Shown here in pieces: positions 16,712 to 24,331 of a stretch of DNA of 64,000 bases (positions are counted from its first letter, which is position 1; each line of letters starts with the position of its first letter). Source of the DNA: Arthrobacter sp. TMP15 (GTDB lineage Bacteria; Actinomycetota; Actinomycetes; Actinomycetales; Micrococcaceae); assembly GCF_039529835.1 (NCBI RefSeq), contig NZ_CP154262.1:1674001-1738000 (forward strand), in the 5' to 3' direction. The position numbers and the translations under genes are program-made. Below the pieces are notes generated by a model that was not told the DNA's origin, did not search any database, and saw only the letters and a list, made by a program, of their open reading frames with translations.

Positions 16712-17557
16712 CTGCGAAGGGTGGCTTGTCCCGCCCCGCGTTGCCTCACGCCACTGATTATTTGTCAGATGTGAGCTTGCCTGGGCACCTACTTCTGCCA
16801 TTCCGCCGTCGACCTCCCAACTGGCGCCTGTGACGTAACTGGCGGCAGGCGAGGCTAAGAAGGCGATGACACTGGCAACTTCCTTAGCGGTTCCTGCATG
16901 TCCCAAGGGAATCCCGGGACGTGCAATCTCATGCGGATGCCTCGTTTCGGTTGCATCCAAATGGGTGGCAATTTCGCCCGGAGCCACGGCGTTGACAGTA
17001 ATTCCATGCTCGGAGAGTTCAACGGCCAGCGTTTTGGTGAGTCCGTCAAGGCCAAACTTAGATGCGCAATATGCACCAAATCCAAAGCGTGGCTGATGTG
17101 CGTGGATGCTGGTGACAACCACTATTCGGCCCCCTGACTCACCGGCCACCAACAGTTTCGCTGCGGCTTTCAGGCACAGGAACGCCCCGTTAAGATTGGT
17201 GTCGAGAATACGCTGCCAATCGGCATAGGTGGTATCAATCACCGAACTAAGCAAACCAACGCCCACGTTATTGACAAACACACCCAGTGATCCCAGTTGC
17301 TTCGCAAGCGTATTCACGGCTGGCGCGCAGCTGTGCAGGTCGGTAGTGTCCAACCACAACGATGAGGCCCGTTGACCCAAATTCTGGATTATGGCGGTTG
17401 TATCATCCGCCCCAGCCTCATCGTCGTGCCAGGTAAAGCCAACATCGTAACCGTTCTGGGCCAAAGCAATAGCAGTGGCCTTTCCGATCCCAGTATCAGC
17501 TCCTGTCACGATCGCGGTTGATGGATACTTTCTTGTAGCTCTTGTCCTGACAACCAT
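16709..17557 (-). CDS. SDR family oxidoreductase
   Basis: A 282-residue classical short-chain dehydrogenase with a Rossmann fold. The cofactor loop TGADTGIG is at residues 18-25, the structural NNVG at 96-99 (usually NNAG), the catalytic Ser at 150 (VVTSIHAH), Tyr at 163 and Lys at 167 (AYCASK), and the C-terminal VTGASWEVDGGM is the usual dimer element. NAD(P) preference and substrate are not readable. The extra C-terminal 25 residues after the core are low complexity. It follows dps by five bases on the same strand, so it is in the dps transcript and may belong to the stress response. The ribosome binding site is weak. Confidence 0.9.
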   Translation of the reverse strand: MVVRTRATRKYPSTAIVTGADTGIGKATAIALAQNGYDVGFTWHDDEAGADDTTAIIQNLGQRASSLWLDTTDLHSCAPAVNTLAKQLGSLGVFVNNVGVGLLSSVIDTTYADWQRILDTNLNGAFLCLKAAAKLLVAGESGGRIVVVTSIHAHQPRFGFGAYCASKFGLDGLTKTLAVELSEHGITVNAVAPGEIATHLDATETRHPHEIARPGIPLGHAGTAKEVASVIAFLASPAASYVTGASWEVDGGMAEVGAQASSHLTNNQWREATRGGTSHPSQ

Positions 17558-17562
17558 TTTCG

Positions 17563-18123
17563 TTACTTGGCTTTTTTAGCTGCTGAACGCTCTGTCTTTG
17601 AACCGGCATTGGCGAGGTCTCCGCCGTCGTCCTCCAGATGAGCGCGCATGAACCACTGGAACAATTCGAGCTGCGCGCATTGAGCAATGATCATGTCTTC
17701 GGTGATGGGATCCAACTGGCCCACCTGCTCAAGGGTCTTGCGGTGGCTGGAGAGGAAACCAACATAAACAATGTCCAGGGCCGCAAGATGCGCCGAAGTG
17801 TGGGCGCGGCCAATGGAATAATCATTCCAAGAGCGTTTCGCTACCAGATCGCCGGGCAAACCATTGGGTGAAACACCGAGGGTGGCCATCCGCTCCGCAG
17901 TCTCATCCACCATGGCTCGAACCAGATCAATCTGTGGATCAAGCATTTCATGCACACCAATGAAATCTCGGCCCACAACATTCCAGTGAGCGTGTTTCAA
18001 TGTGAGCTGCAAATCGTTTAAGGCGTGGAGTCTTGATTGCAAAAGATGGGCCACTTTGTGCCCGTCCTTCATTGACAATCCTGGCACTGTGTATCCTGGC
18101 TGTGCTGGTATTTTGACTGCCAT
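17563..18123 (-). CDS. dps: Dps family DNA-binding ferritin-like protein
   Basis: Dps assembles into a dodecamer that oxidises and stores iron and can protect DNA under starvation. In the 186-residue sequence the inter-subunit ferroxidase set matches E. coli Dps spacing exactly: H46 (AHWNV), H58, D62, D73 and E77 (DETAERM). The four-helix bundle runs to about residue 165, and the lysine-rich tail GSKTERSAAKKAK could contact DNA. ATG at 18123 has GAAGGGG ahead. The SDR gene follows five bases after its stop. A promoter must lie in the 144 bases before it, but no clear box was identified. Confidence 0.93.
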   Translation of the reverse strand: MAVKIPAQPGYTVPGLSMKDGHKVAHLLQSRLHALNDLQLTLKHAHWNVVGRDFIGVHEMLDPQIDLVRAMVDETAERMATLGVSPNGLPGDLVAKRSWNDYSIGRAHTSAHLAALDIVYVGFLSSHRKTLEQVGQLDPITEDMIIAQCAQLELFQWFMRAHLEDDGGDLANAGSKTERSAAKKAK

Positions 18124-18267
18124 GGGAACCCCTTCGAGTCAGCTGCGATTGCAGGTTATCGGTGTGGACGCTGTGCACAGTGCATCAGATCCACGTGTGC
18201 TCTCACGCTAGCCATATTGAGACAGAAGTTCTAGAGCGTACACGGGAATGGGGAGATATTTCTTCGC

Positions 18268-18888
18268 CTACTCGAAACGGGTGGGATCGCCCATCCCGCG
18301 ACGGACAACCTCAGCGTAACCGCTGGAAAAATCCACAACAGTTGTGGGCTCGGCACCAACATCGCCGGAGTCTATGACGGCATCAACCACGTGATCCAGT
18401 ACTTCTTTGATCTCCCATCCTTGAGTGAGTGGTTCCTCCTCGTTGGGGAGCAGTAGCGTACTGGAGAGCATTGGCTCACCCAGTTCCTCAAGGATTGCCT
18501 GAATGAGGCGGCTGTCTGGAATACGCACTCCAACGGTCTTCTTCTTAGGATGCGAGAGTCGCTTGGGAACCTCTTTGGTGGCAGGAAGAATAAAGGTATA
18601 AGGACCCGGAGTGACTGCCTTGATACTGCGGAAGATGTCATTATCTACCATGACAAGCTGTCCCAGCTGTGCAAAGTCCTTGCACACAAGTGTGAAATGG
18701 TGCTTGCTATCCAGCGCCCTGATGGCACGGATACGGTCCAGCGCTTCCCGATTGCCAAGCTGAGCCCCAAGTGCGTAGCAAGAATCGGTGGGGTACGCTA
18801 TCAAGCCACCTGAGCGGAGGATGTCCACGACTTGGCCAACTGTGCGTGCCTGTGGGTCGTCCGGATGAATGTCGAAGAATTTAGCCAT
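18268..18888 (-). CDS. YrdC/Sua5 domain protein (YciO type)
   Basis: A 206-residue YrdC-fold protein. The fold binds ATP, threonine and bicarbonate in TsaC, which makes L-threonylcarbamoyladenylate for the t6A37 tRNA modification; the YciO branch shares the fold but its role is less certain. Visible: GLIAYPTDSCYALGAQ near residues 28-43, DSKHHFTLVCKDFAQLG, GPYTFILPATKEVP, and TVGVRIPDSRLIQAIL plus PMLSSTLLLPNEE. The K-R-x-x-K-P-L of TsaC is replaced by D-S-K-H-H-F, which favours the YciO branch. Start ATG at 18888; divergent from the penicillin-binding protein gene, with about 210 bases between them. Confidence 0.88.
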   Translation of the reverse strand: MAKFFDIHPDDPQARTVGQVVDILRSGGLIAYPTDSCYALGAQLGNREALDRIRAIRALDSKHHFTLVCKDFAQLGQLVMVDNDIFRSIKAVTPGPYTFILPATKEVPKRLSHPKKKTVGVRIPDSRLIQAILEELGEPMLSSTLLLPNEEEPLTQGWEIKEVLDHVVDAVIDSGDVGAEPTTVVDFSSGYAEVVRRGMGDPTRFE

Positions 18889-19099
18889 GACCTGAGCATA
18901 CGACTACTGCGCACGCTATCCCTGAATTTGCGCGGGATGTGTGCAGGAGAAACATCTTTTGTTTCCTTTCAGTTACCCCATTTTCAGTAAATTCCCATTT
19001 TTTAGGAGGAGTATTGAAAATACTTGTGTCGCAAACGTGAAAGCTGCAGCAGGTCACACAGGAACAGCACCACACGCTAGAAACAGGAAAGTCGGCACA

Positions 19100-21508
19100 A
19101 TGGCCAATGAATCAGTGAAACAATCAGGATCAAAGAACTCCGGCCCTTGGGCTGGTTTACTTGGTGCGGATGGCACGTGGGCCAATCTTGGCCGGTTTTT
19201 TCTTGTTTGCGGTGTAGTTGGTGTCCTAGTTGCAGCATTGTTTGTTCCTGCAGGGGCACTAGCCACAGCTGCCGTTGGCGGAGCCGATGACTTCATTTCT
19301 GTTGTTCCAGAGTCCTTAAACTTCGAAGCACCTTCCCAAGCCACCACTGTTTTGGCAGCCGACGGGTCAACAATTGCCACCCTGTACGCCCAAGACCGGA
19401 AAATTGTTGACCTCACCGACATGTCCCCGTTCATCAAGAACGGCGTCATCTCCATAGAGGATGCCAGATTCTACGAACACGGGGGAGTGGATCCCACGGG
19501 AATTGCCCGAGCCCTGCTGGCGACCATCAACGGCGGCCGCCAGGGCGCGTCCACCATCACCCAGCAGTATGTCAACAACATGCTGATCGAGCAGTTGGTA
19601 TCCAACGGAAAAACCGACGAGGCCAAACTGGGTGCGGAAAAGACGGTGGTAGATAAGGTCAAGGAAATCCAGCTGGCTATCGGGCTGGAAAAGAAAATGT
19701 CCAAGGATGACATCCTGGCCGGCTATCTGAATATTATCTACTTTGGCAATGGAGCATACGGTATAGAAGCCGCGTCAAAACTTTACTTCAATACCAGCGC
19801 AAAAGATCTCACTCTGGCGCAGGCGGCCGTGTTGGCCGGCGTTGTCAATAGGCCCAGTTACTACGACCCCATCACTGAGCCGGAGCATGCTACGCAACGT
19901 CGGGATGATGTGTTGGCAAAGATGCTGGCACATAAGAAAATCAGCAAAGAGGAATACGACGTTGCGCTAAAGACCCCCCTTGAACTGCAAGTGACCAAAT
20001 CAGCGCAGGGTTGTGCCGCGGCTACTTCCGCCCCATACTTCTGCGACTACGTTCAGCAGTTGATCCTCAATAGCAAAGCGTTCGGGGCAACGCCCGAAGA
20101 GCGGACCAAAGTCCTGTACCAAGGCGGGCTGACGATTAAAACAACCCTTGATCCGGCTCTTCAAAAAGTCGCTCAAGAACAAGCCAGTGCCACGATGAGC
20201 GCCACAGACCCACTCCAACGAGGCGCCGCCATCGTTAGTGTCCAGCCAGGAACCGGCAAGGTACTCGCCATGGCCCAGAACACCGTTTTTGACCCGGCTG
20301 CCGCGCCGGGCAATTATATGGGCAACTTTGCTTTACCAGTCAACGATGAGAACGGACAGCCGCTGCACGGTGCTGGCGGATTCCAAATTGGGTCAACATT
20401 CAAGCCCTTCGTTTTCGCGGAGTGGCTCAACAGCGGACACTCGATGATGACAACGATCAATGGTGCGGTCCGGAAATATCCAACCGGTTACCCATGGAAG
20501 AACAGCTGTGGACCCATCGCGGGCGAGTACGATCCAGCCGCTCCGGGCTCGTTCCTCTTGCCCAACGACGATCCAGACCACTACTACCCGATGAGCGCTT
20601 ATCAAGGCCTCTACAGCTCTATCAATACCATCACTTTCCAGACGGCCACCACCCTGGATTTTTGTAATATACAGAAGATTGCAACGGCTGCCGGAGTCAA
20701 GGACGGGCGCACAAATAAGCCCTATGATGTTTCCCAAATTTCCAGTTTGATCGGCACACAGAATGTGGCTCCCCTGGATATGGCGACGGCTTTTGCCACC
20801 TTTGCCAGTGGGGGTATTCGATGCACACCCATAGCGTTGACATCAATCACTGACGCGGCAGGTTCACCACTTCCGGTGCCGGCACCCGACTGCCAGCGCG
20901 CCATCACCCCCGAGGTAGCAGCCGGAGTGAGCTATGCACTGCAGAGCGTGCTGGTTCGTGGATCGGGCTACAACATCCCACTGAATGATAAATCGATGGC
21001 TTTCGCTAAAACCGGCACAACTGATGGAAATATTGACACCTGGACCATCGGAGCAACCTCAGGCATCGCTACTGCGTCATGGTTTGGCAGCTACCAAGGC
21101 AACGGACCAGAATGGGTAAATCAAGACATAGTCATTAACGGCAGGTACTTCACCGGTGTTGATGGCGCAGACCTCGCTGGTGGCCAATGGGCCGCCATCA
21201 TGAACGCAGCGGCCGGAAACCCGTCCTACGCTCCCGTGCCTTTTGCCCAGCCCCCAGCCGACATGTTGGCACCAACAGCACCCCTGATTGCAGGGGTAAC
21301 TGATCCGAAGCCGGGCGACAGACCTGCCTTCGCCCAACTCCCAGCACAACCCCCCGCAACAGAAGAGCCAGCAAAGCCGCAGGAGCAACCTACCCAAGCG
21401 CCAGCCCCTGCGCCAAAACCGGCGCCACAGCCGCCGGCGCCGGTAGAACCCGCTCCGGCACCGACGCCGTCTCAGCAGATTCCAACGGCACCACCTGCAG
21501 CTCCCTAG
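19100..21508 (+). CDS. Class A penicillin-binding protein (bifunctional)
   Basis: A bifunctional peptidoglycan synthase of 802 residues. Residues about 33-58 anchor it in the membrane. The glycosyltransferase domain has the catalytic Glu in ISIEDARFYEHGGVDP (E120) and QGASTITQQY. The transpeptidase domain has S432-T-F-K (acylated Ser and Lys), S507-I-N509 (the SxN motif) and K637-T-G. The last 100 residues are Pro/Ala/Gln-rich, typical of actinobacterial PonA-type tails exposed outside. ATG at 19100 with AGGAAAG upstream is preferred over a 53-codon upstream extension that would begin in the promoter region. It makes cell wall during elongation or division. Confidence 0.95.
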   Translation: MANESVKQSGSKNSGPWAGLLGADGTWANLGRFFLVCGVVGVLVAALFVPAGALATAAVGGADDFISVVPESLNFEAPSQATTVLAADGSTIATLYAQDRKIVDLTDMSPFIKNGVISIEDARFYEHGGVDPTGIARALLATINGGRQGASTITQQYVNNMLIEQLVSNGKTDEAKLGAEKTVVDKVKEIQLAIGLEKKMSKDDILAGYLNIIYFGNGAYGIEAASKLYFNTSAKDLTLAQAAVLAGVVNRPSYYDPITEPEHATQRRDDVLAKMLAHKKISKEEYDVALKTPLELQVTKSAQGCAAATSAPYFCDYVQQLILNSKAFGATPEERTKVLYQGGLTIKTTLDPALQKVAQEQASATMSATDPLQRGAAIVSVQPGTGKVLAMAQNTVFDPAAAPGNYMGNFALPVNDENGQPLHGAGGFQIGSTFKPFVFAEWLNSGHSMMTTINGAVRKYPTGYPWKNSCGPIAGEYDPAAPGSFLLPNDDPDHYYPMSAYQGLYSSINTITFQTATTLDFCNIQKIATAAGVKDGRTNKPYDVSQISSLIGTQNVAPLDMATAFATFASGGIRCTPIALTSITDAAGSPLPVPAPDCQRAITPEVAAGVSYALQSVLVRGSGYNIPLNDKSMAFAKTGTTDGNIDTWTIGATSGIATASWFGSYQGNGPEWVNQDIVINGRYFTGVDGADLAGGQWAAIMNAAAGNPSYAPVPFAQPPADMLAPTAPLIAGVTDPKPGDRPAFAQLPAQPPATEEPAKPQEQPTQAPAPAPKPAPQPPAPVEPAPAPTPSQQIPTAPPAAP

Positions 21509-21614
21509 ACCTGCCGCAGTTTCATAGCCTCAAGGAGCACCTATTCCTCCTTTGCGCCGCTTTGGGCGAGAATGGAGACCTACGGGAACCGCCCGCTGTA
21601 CGAAGGAGCATAAC

Positions 21615-22043
21615 GTGGTCAAGGCTGCATCAGAGATCCGAATTGTTGTTGGCGTCGATGGTTCAACTGCATCTGTCAGCGCGCTCAAGGAAGGCGCCAG
21701 ATTGGCTGACGAGTTGGGCGGGGTTGTAGAAGCTGTGGCGGTGTGGGAAATGCCCACAAAGCATTCAAGTTACGCCGCACTTGGTATTGGTAGCTTCGAG
21801 GAAGGCGCCCAAAAGGTTCTCAGCGACGCGCTTTTTCAAGCGTTTGGTGAACAGGTCCCGACAACGATTTCTGCACACTTAATCAAGGGACAAGCTGCAG
21901 GTGCTCTGACAACATTCTCAGAGGGTGCTCGCATGCTGGTTATTGGTAGGCGCGGCCAAGGCGGACTCATGAGCCTGCTCCTTGGCTCGGTCAGTGGCGC
22001 GTTAGTCAACCAAGCAACTGTTCCGGTACTGGTGGTTCCGTAG
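21615..22043 (+). CDS. Universal stress protein (UspA family)
   Basis: A 142-residue single-domain UspA protein. It begins IRIVVGVDGSTASVSALK and ends with the ATP-binding pattern G-R-R-G-Q-G-G-L-M-S-L-L-L-G-S-V-S, which fits G-2x-G-9x-G-S/T, so ATP binding and dimer formation are likely. Its role is stress survival, not more exactly known. GTG at 21615 is chosen because GAAGGAG sits six bases before it; the frame is open further upstream. It lies downstream of the penicillin-binding protein gene by about 100 bases and convergent to the membrane protein gene. Confidence 0.92.
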   Translation: MVKAASEIRIVVGVDGSTASVSALKEGARLADELGGVVEAVAVWEMPTKHSSYAALGIGSFEEGAQKVLSDALFQAFGEQVPTTISAHLIKGQAAGALTTFSEGARMLVIGRRGQGGLMSLLLGSVSGALVNQATVPVLVVP

Positions 22044-22078
22044 GACCACCCGTGGCATCCCGTGCTAGATGGGTCTCG

Positions 22079-22114
22079 ACTAGTTGCTACTTGAACTAGT
22101 TGGTACTTGAACTA
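22079..22114. repeat. 16-bp tandem duplication at a gene end
   Basis: ACTAGTTGCTACTTGA and ACTAGTTGGTACTTGA are adjacent and followed by ACTA, whose last three bases are (on the minus strand) the TAG stop of the gene at 22112-22798. One mismatch separates the copies. Confidence 0.85.
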
Positions 22115-22798
22115 AGCCGGTTTTTCGAGGCAGCTAGCGTGGCTTCGCTGCGCTGCGTCCTCTGCCGTTTGCAAAGCCCACGCCAGATCGGTAACTGCCC
22201 GCTGGTAGGGGCCAACGCCGTCGTCCTTGTCTATCTGCCCCAAAGCCGTCTGGGACCGGTCCGTCTGGGATGACTGGGGCTCATCGGAGCGTATTTCGCG
22301 TCGGTTCAAACGAACCGGGCCAAAACCACACGCGAGCAAATCACTGGGTCTGAGGCGAGCAGCTGCGGCTACGGCGCGGATCAATGCGGAGGTTTCCGGA
22401 ACTCGGACATCGCTCATGCTGGGAAATTCGATGGCGGCGCCTGGATCGAGCTCGTACCGGCTCCATTGAGCGATCAAGACATCGTGCTGGGCAGTGATCG
22501 CAAGCAGAGCCACACTGAGCTGGGTGCGCCGTTTCTCTTGGTTGGCGGTGGCCTGCTGACGCTGCAGAATTTTGTGAGTAGTAATAGCCGCTGCCATGGC
22601 GAAGACCAGCAACAGAATGGATGTGAGATTGCTTGTTAGGGCCGGAATGATAATCATCGGCAGTAACACGCAGAGCCCGGTGAACGCATACCAAAAGGTG
22701 GAATCGGGATCGTTCTCCGGTTGCGTGCGCGTATGGATCAGCCACACAGTGCCCGCAGCCGTCACGGTGACTAGCAAAAGAAGAACAATAACAACCAT
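22112..22798 (-). CDS. Hypothetical protein with two N-terminal membrane segments
   Basis: A 228-residue protein I do not recognise. Two N-terminal hydrophobic segments (VVIVLLLLVTVTAAGTVWLI and, near 38-58, FTGLCVLLPMIIIPALTS, with a third weak one at 62-76) anchor it. A cytoplasmic region of about 150 residues follows, with Gln/Arg-rich helices and a conserved-looking ALIRAVAAAARLRPSDLL. The C-terminal part is helical and ends close to its stop with the 16-bp duplication. ATG at 22798 has AGGAGG eight bases ahead. No partner gene is adjacent (the USP gene is convergent). Function unknown. Confidence 0.65.
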   Translation of the reverse strand: MVVIVLLLLVTVTAAGTVWLIHTRTQPENDPDSTFWYAFTGLCVLLPMIIIPALTSNLTSILLLVFAMAAAITTHKILQRQQATANQEKRRTQLSVALLAITAQHDVLIAQWSRYELDPGAAIEFPSMSDVRVPETSALIRAVAAAARLRPSDLLACGFGPVRLNRREIRSDEPQSSQTDRSQTALGQIDKDDGVGPYQRAVTDLAWALQTAEDAAQRSHASCLEKPA

Positions 22799-22942
22799 TT
22801 CCAGTACCTCCTAGCACAAGGTCGGGCCGGTGATGGCCGCAGACAATGAGCGGGCCAACACTATTCGTGGCCATACTCCATTGCAGGCCTAAATTCGGGG
22901 AAGGTCAAGAGCAATCCGTCATCACACTAGCTTCGGGGGCAC

Positions 22943-22972
22943 ATTCACAGGAGCCGTATTCACAGGAGCCGT
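22943..22972. repeat. 15-bp tandem duplication at the ctaB stop
   Basis: ATTCACAGGAGCCGT occurs exactly twice in tandem, ending on the first base of the ctaB stop codon triplet (TAA on the minus strand at 22974-22972). Confidence 0.9.
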
Positions 22973-24000
22973 TAGAGCAGCCGCGGCCCGATGGCAAGCA
23001 TGACGGAAATAGCGCACATCATTATCAGGGCGTAGCGAAACATTAGGTGGGCCCATGCGTTGTCGTCAGGGGCAGTGAAACCGCGCAATGCGGCAACGAG
23101 CCAGCCAACTCCAAGAACCGCCATGACGGCCGTATACATCCATCCGGTATAGCCGAAAAGTTGGGGGAGGAGTGAAACTGCGACGAAGAGCACCGTGTAA
23201 AAAAGAATTTGAACTTTGGTGTGAGCATTACCCCGAACTACTGAGATCACAGGTACGCCGGCTCGGGCGTACTCAGCCCTGCGGTAGATAGCGATCGAAT
23301 AGAACGCAGGGAACTGCCAAAGGAAAATCATGATGAAGGCAACGGCCGCGCCCATATCAAATGAATTGCTGGCACCAACGTAGCCGCCAAGAATTGGCGC
23401 CGCACCGGAGATGCTCCCTACTACCGTGCCGTGGAGTGACATTCTTTTGGAGAACATACCGTAAAAGACCACGTAGATGAGGAAGCCAGCCAGTCCCACT
23501 CCTACGACGAGGGGGTTGGTCCAGAGGATAAGGATGGCCATACCGAGCATGCCAAGTACGGCAGCGTAAATGCTGGCGTTGCGCACGCCTACACCACCTG
23601 TCACGGATGCCCGTTTCTTGGTTCGATCCATAAGGGTGTCGATGTCTCGGTCAAGGATGTTGTTGAGCACGCATGCTGACGCAATGACCAGGGTGGTACC
23701 CAGGCAGACTGCCAGAAAGACTACCCAGTTGATACGGCCCTCACTGGCGAAAAGAAAACCTGCCGCCGCGGTTAGGACGTTGCCATAGAGGACTCTGGGT
23801 TTTGCAAGAGAGTAGTAACGAAGAGCTCTGGCGCGCCAAGAGGTACCAGTGGCTCTTGCTGCAAGTGCGCTGTCCTTGCCATCAGTTCCGGGACCAACAG
23901 CTTCTCCAATATCTCCAACTATGCTCTTTTTGCAAGCTGCTTCAGTGTTGGTGGACGGAGTGCCTTGATGGGCGGGCCTTGATGAACTACGGGTGGTCAT
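22972..24000 (-). CDS. ctaB: Protoheme IX farnesyltransferase
   Basis: CtaB (CyoE) transfers a farnesyl group to heme b to give heme O, on the route to heme A for aa3-type cytochrome oxidase. The protein is 342 residues with about nine membrane helices and both UbiA-family motifs: NNILDRDIDTLMDRTKKR (Mg-prenyl-diphosphate binding) and the second Asp/Arg-rich loop seen here as YRRAEYARAGVPV. The N-terminal 60 residues are a hydrophilic extension. ATG at 24000 has GGAG six bases upstream. In many relatives ctaB is next to a transketolase or ctaA; neither is present here. Confidence 0.95.
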   Translation of the reverse strand: MTTRSSSRPAHQGTPSTNTEAACKKSIVGDIGEAVGPGTDGKDSALAARATGTSWRARALRYYSLAKPRVLYGNVLTAAAGFLFASEGRINWVVFLAVCLGTTLVIASACVLNNILDRDIDTLMDRTKKRASVTGGVGVRNASIYAAVLGMLGMAILILWTNPLVVGVGLAGFLIYVVFYGMFSKRMSLHGTVVGSISGAAPILGGYVGASNSFDMGAAVAFIMIFLWQFPAFYSIAIYRRAEYARAGVPVISVVRGNAHTKVQILFYTVLFVAVSLLPQLFGYTGWMYTAVMAVLGVGWLVAALRGFTAPDDNAWAHLMFRYALIMMCAISVMLAIGPRLL

Positions 24001-24274
24001 GAGGAGCTCCAAAACGAAAAGTGACTATCTCAAGAGTATCCTCCGGCGGCATCTTCAGCGGACTAACGAGAGCAGGATCAAACGATAGTGGGACAAGCTT
24101 TTAGTGGTCAACTGACTAGCTGGCAAAGGAACAATCTCGTGTGGGCGGATGCCAACAATTGGTTGGTTCGTCCTCTCCTTCTTTTCCCTCTCGGGCATCC
24201 GTTTGGGATCCAGGTTCTGATGGTGGCGCCGAAGCAACTTTCTAGACCTGATTCATAGAGAATATAGAATACAT

Positions 24275-24293
24275 ATTCTTCAGTTTGAAGAAT
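24275..24293. promoter_or_regulatory. Inverted repeat ATTCTTCA-GTT-TGAAGAAT (possible operator)
   Basis: A perfect dyad with 8-base arms and a 3-base centre, 27 bases upstream of the HNH gene -10 box. Its position near the -35 region would suit a regulator of the HNH gene. A second dyad overlaps it on the left. Confidence 0.5.
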
Positions 24294-24319
24294 CACTAGC
24301 AATACCCGTAACTTGGGAC

Positions 24320-24325
24320 TATAAT
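24320..24325 (+). promoter_or_regulatory. Consensus -10 box (TATAAT), leaderless transcript
   Basis: TATAAT is followed by six bases and then ATG at 24332, so transcription would begin on or next to the start codon. There is no ribosome binding site before that ATG. Leaderless translation is common in actinobacteria. Confidence 0.7.
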
Positions 24326-24331
24326 TGTGGT

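Larger units (their letters stand above)
24001..24331. other. Divergent promoter region with inverted repeats
   Basis: The 331 bases between ctaB and the HNH gene hold no gene. They contain two inverted repeats near the HNH end, GAATAT/ATATTC (24260-24265 and 24273-24278) and ATTCTTCA/TGAAGAAT (24275-24293), and the HNH gene's -10 box. The ctaB promoter must be here too; none was pinned down. Confidence 0.5.
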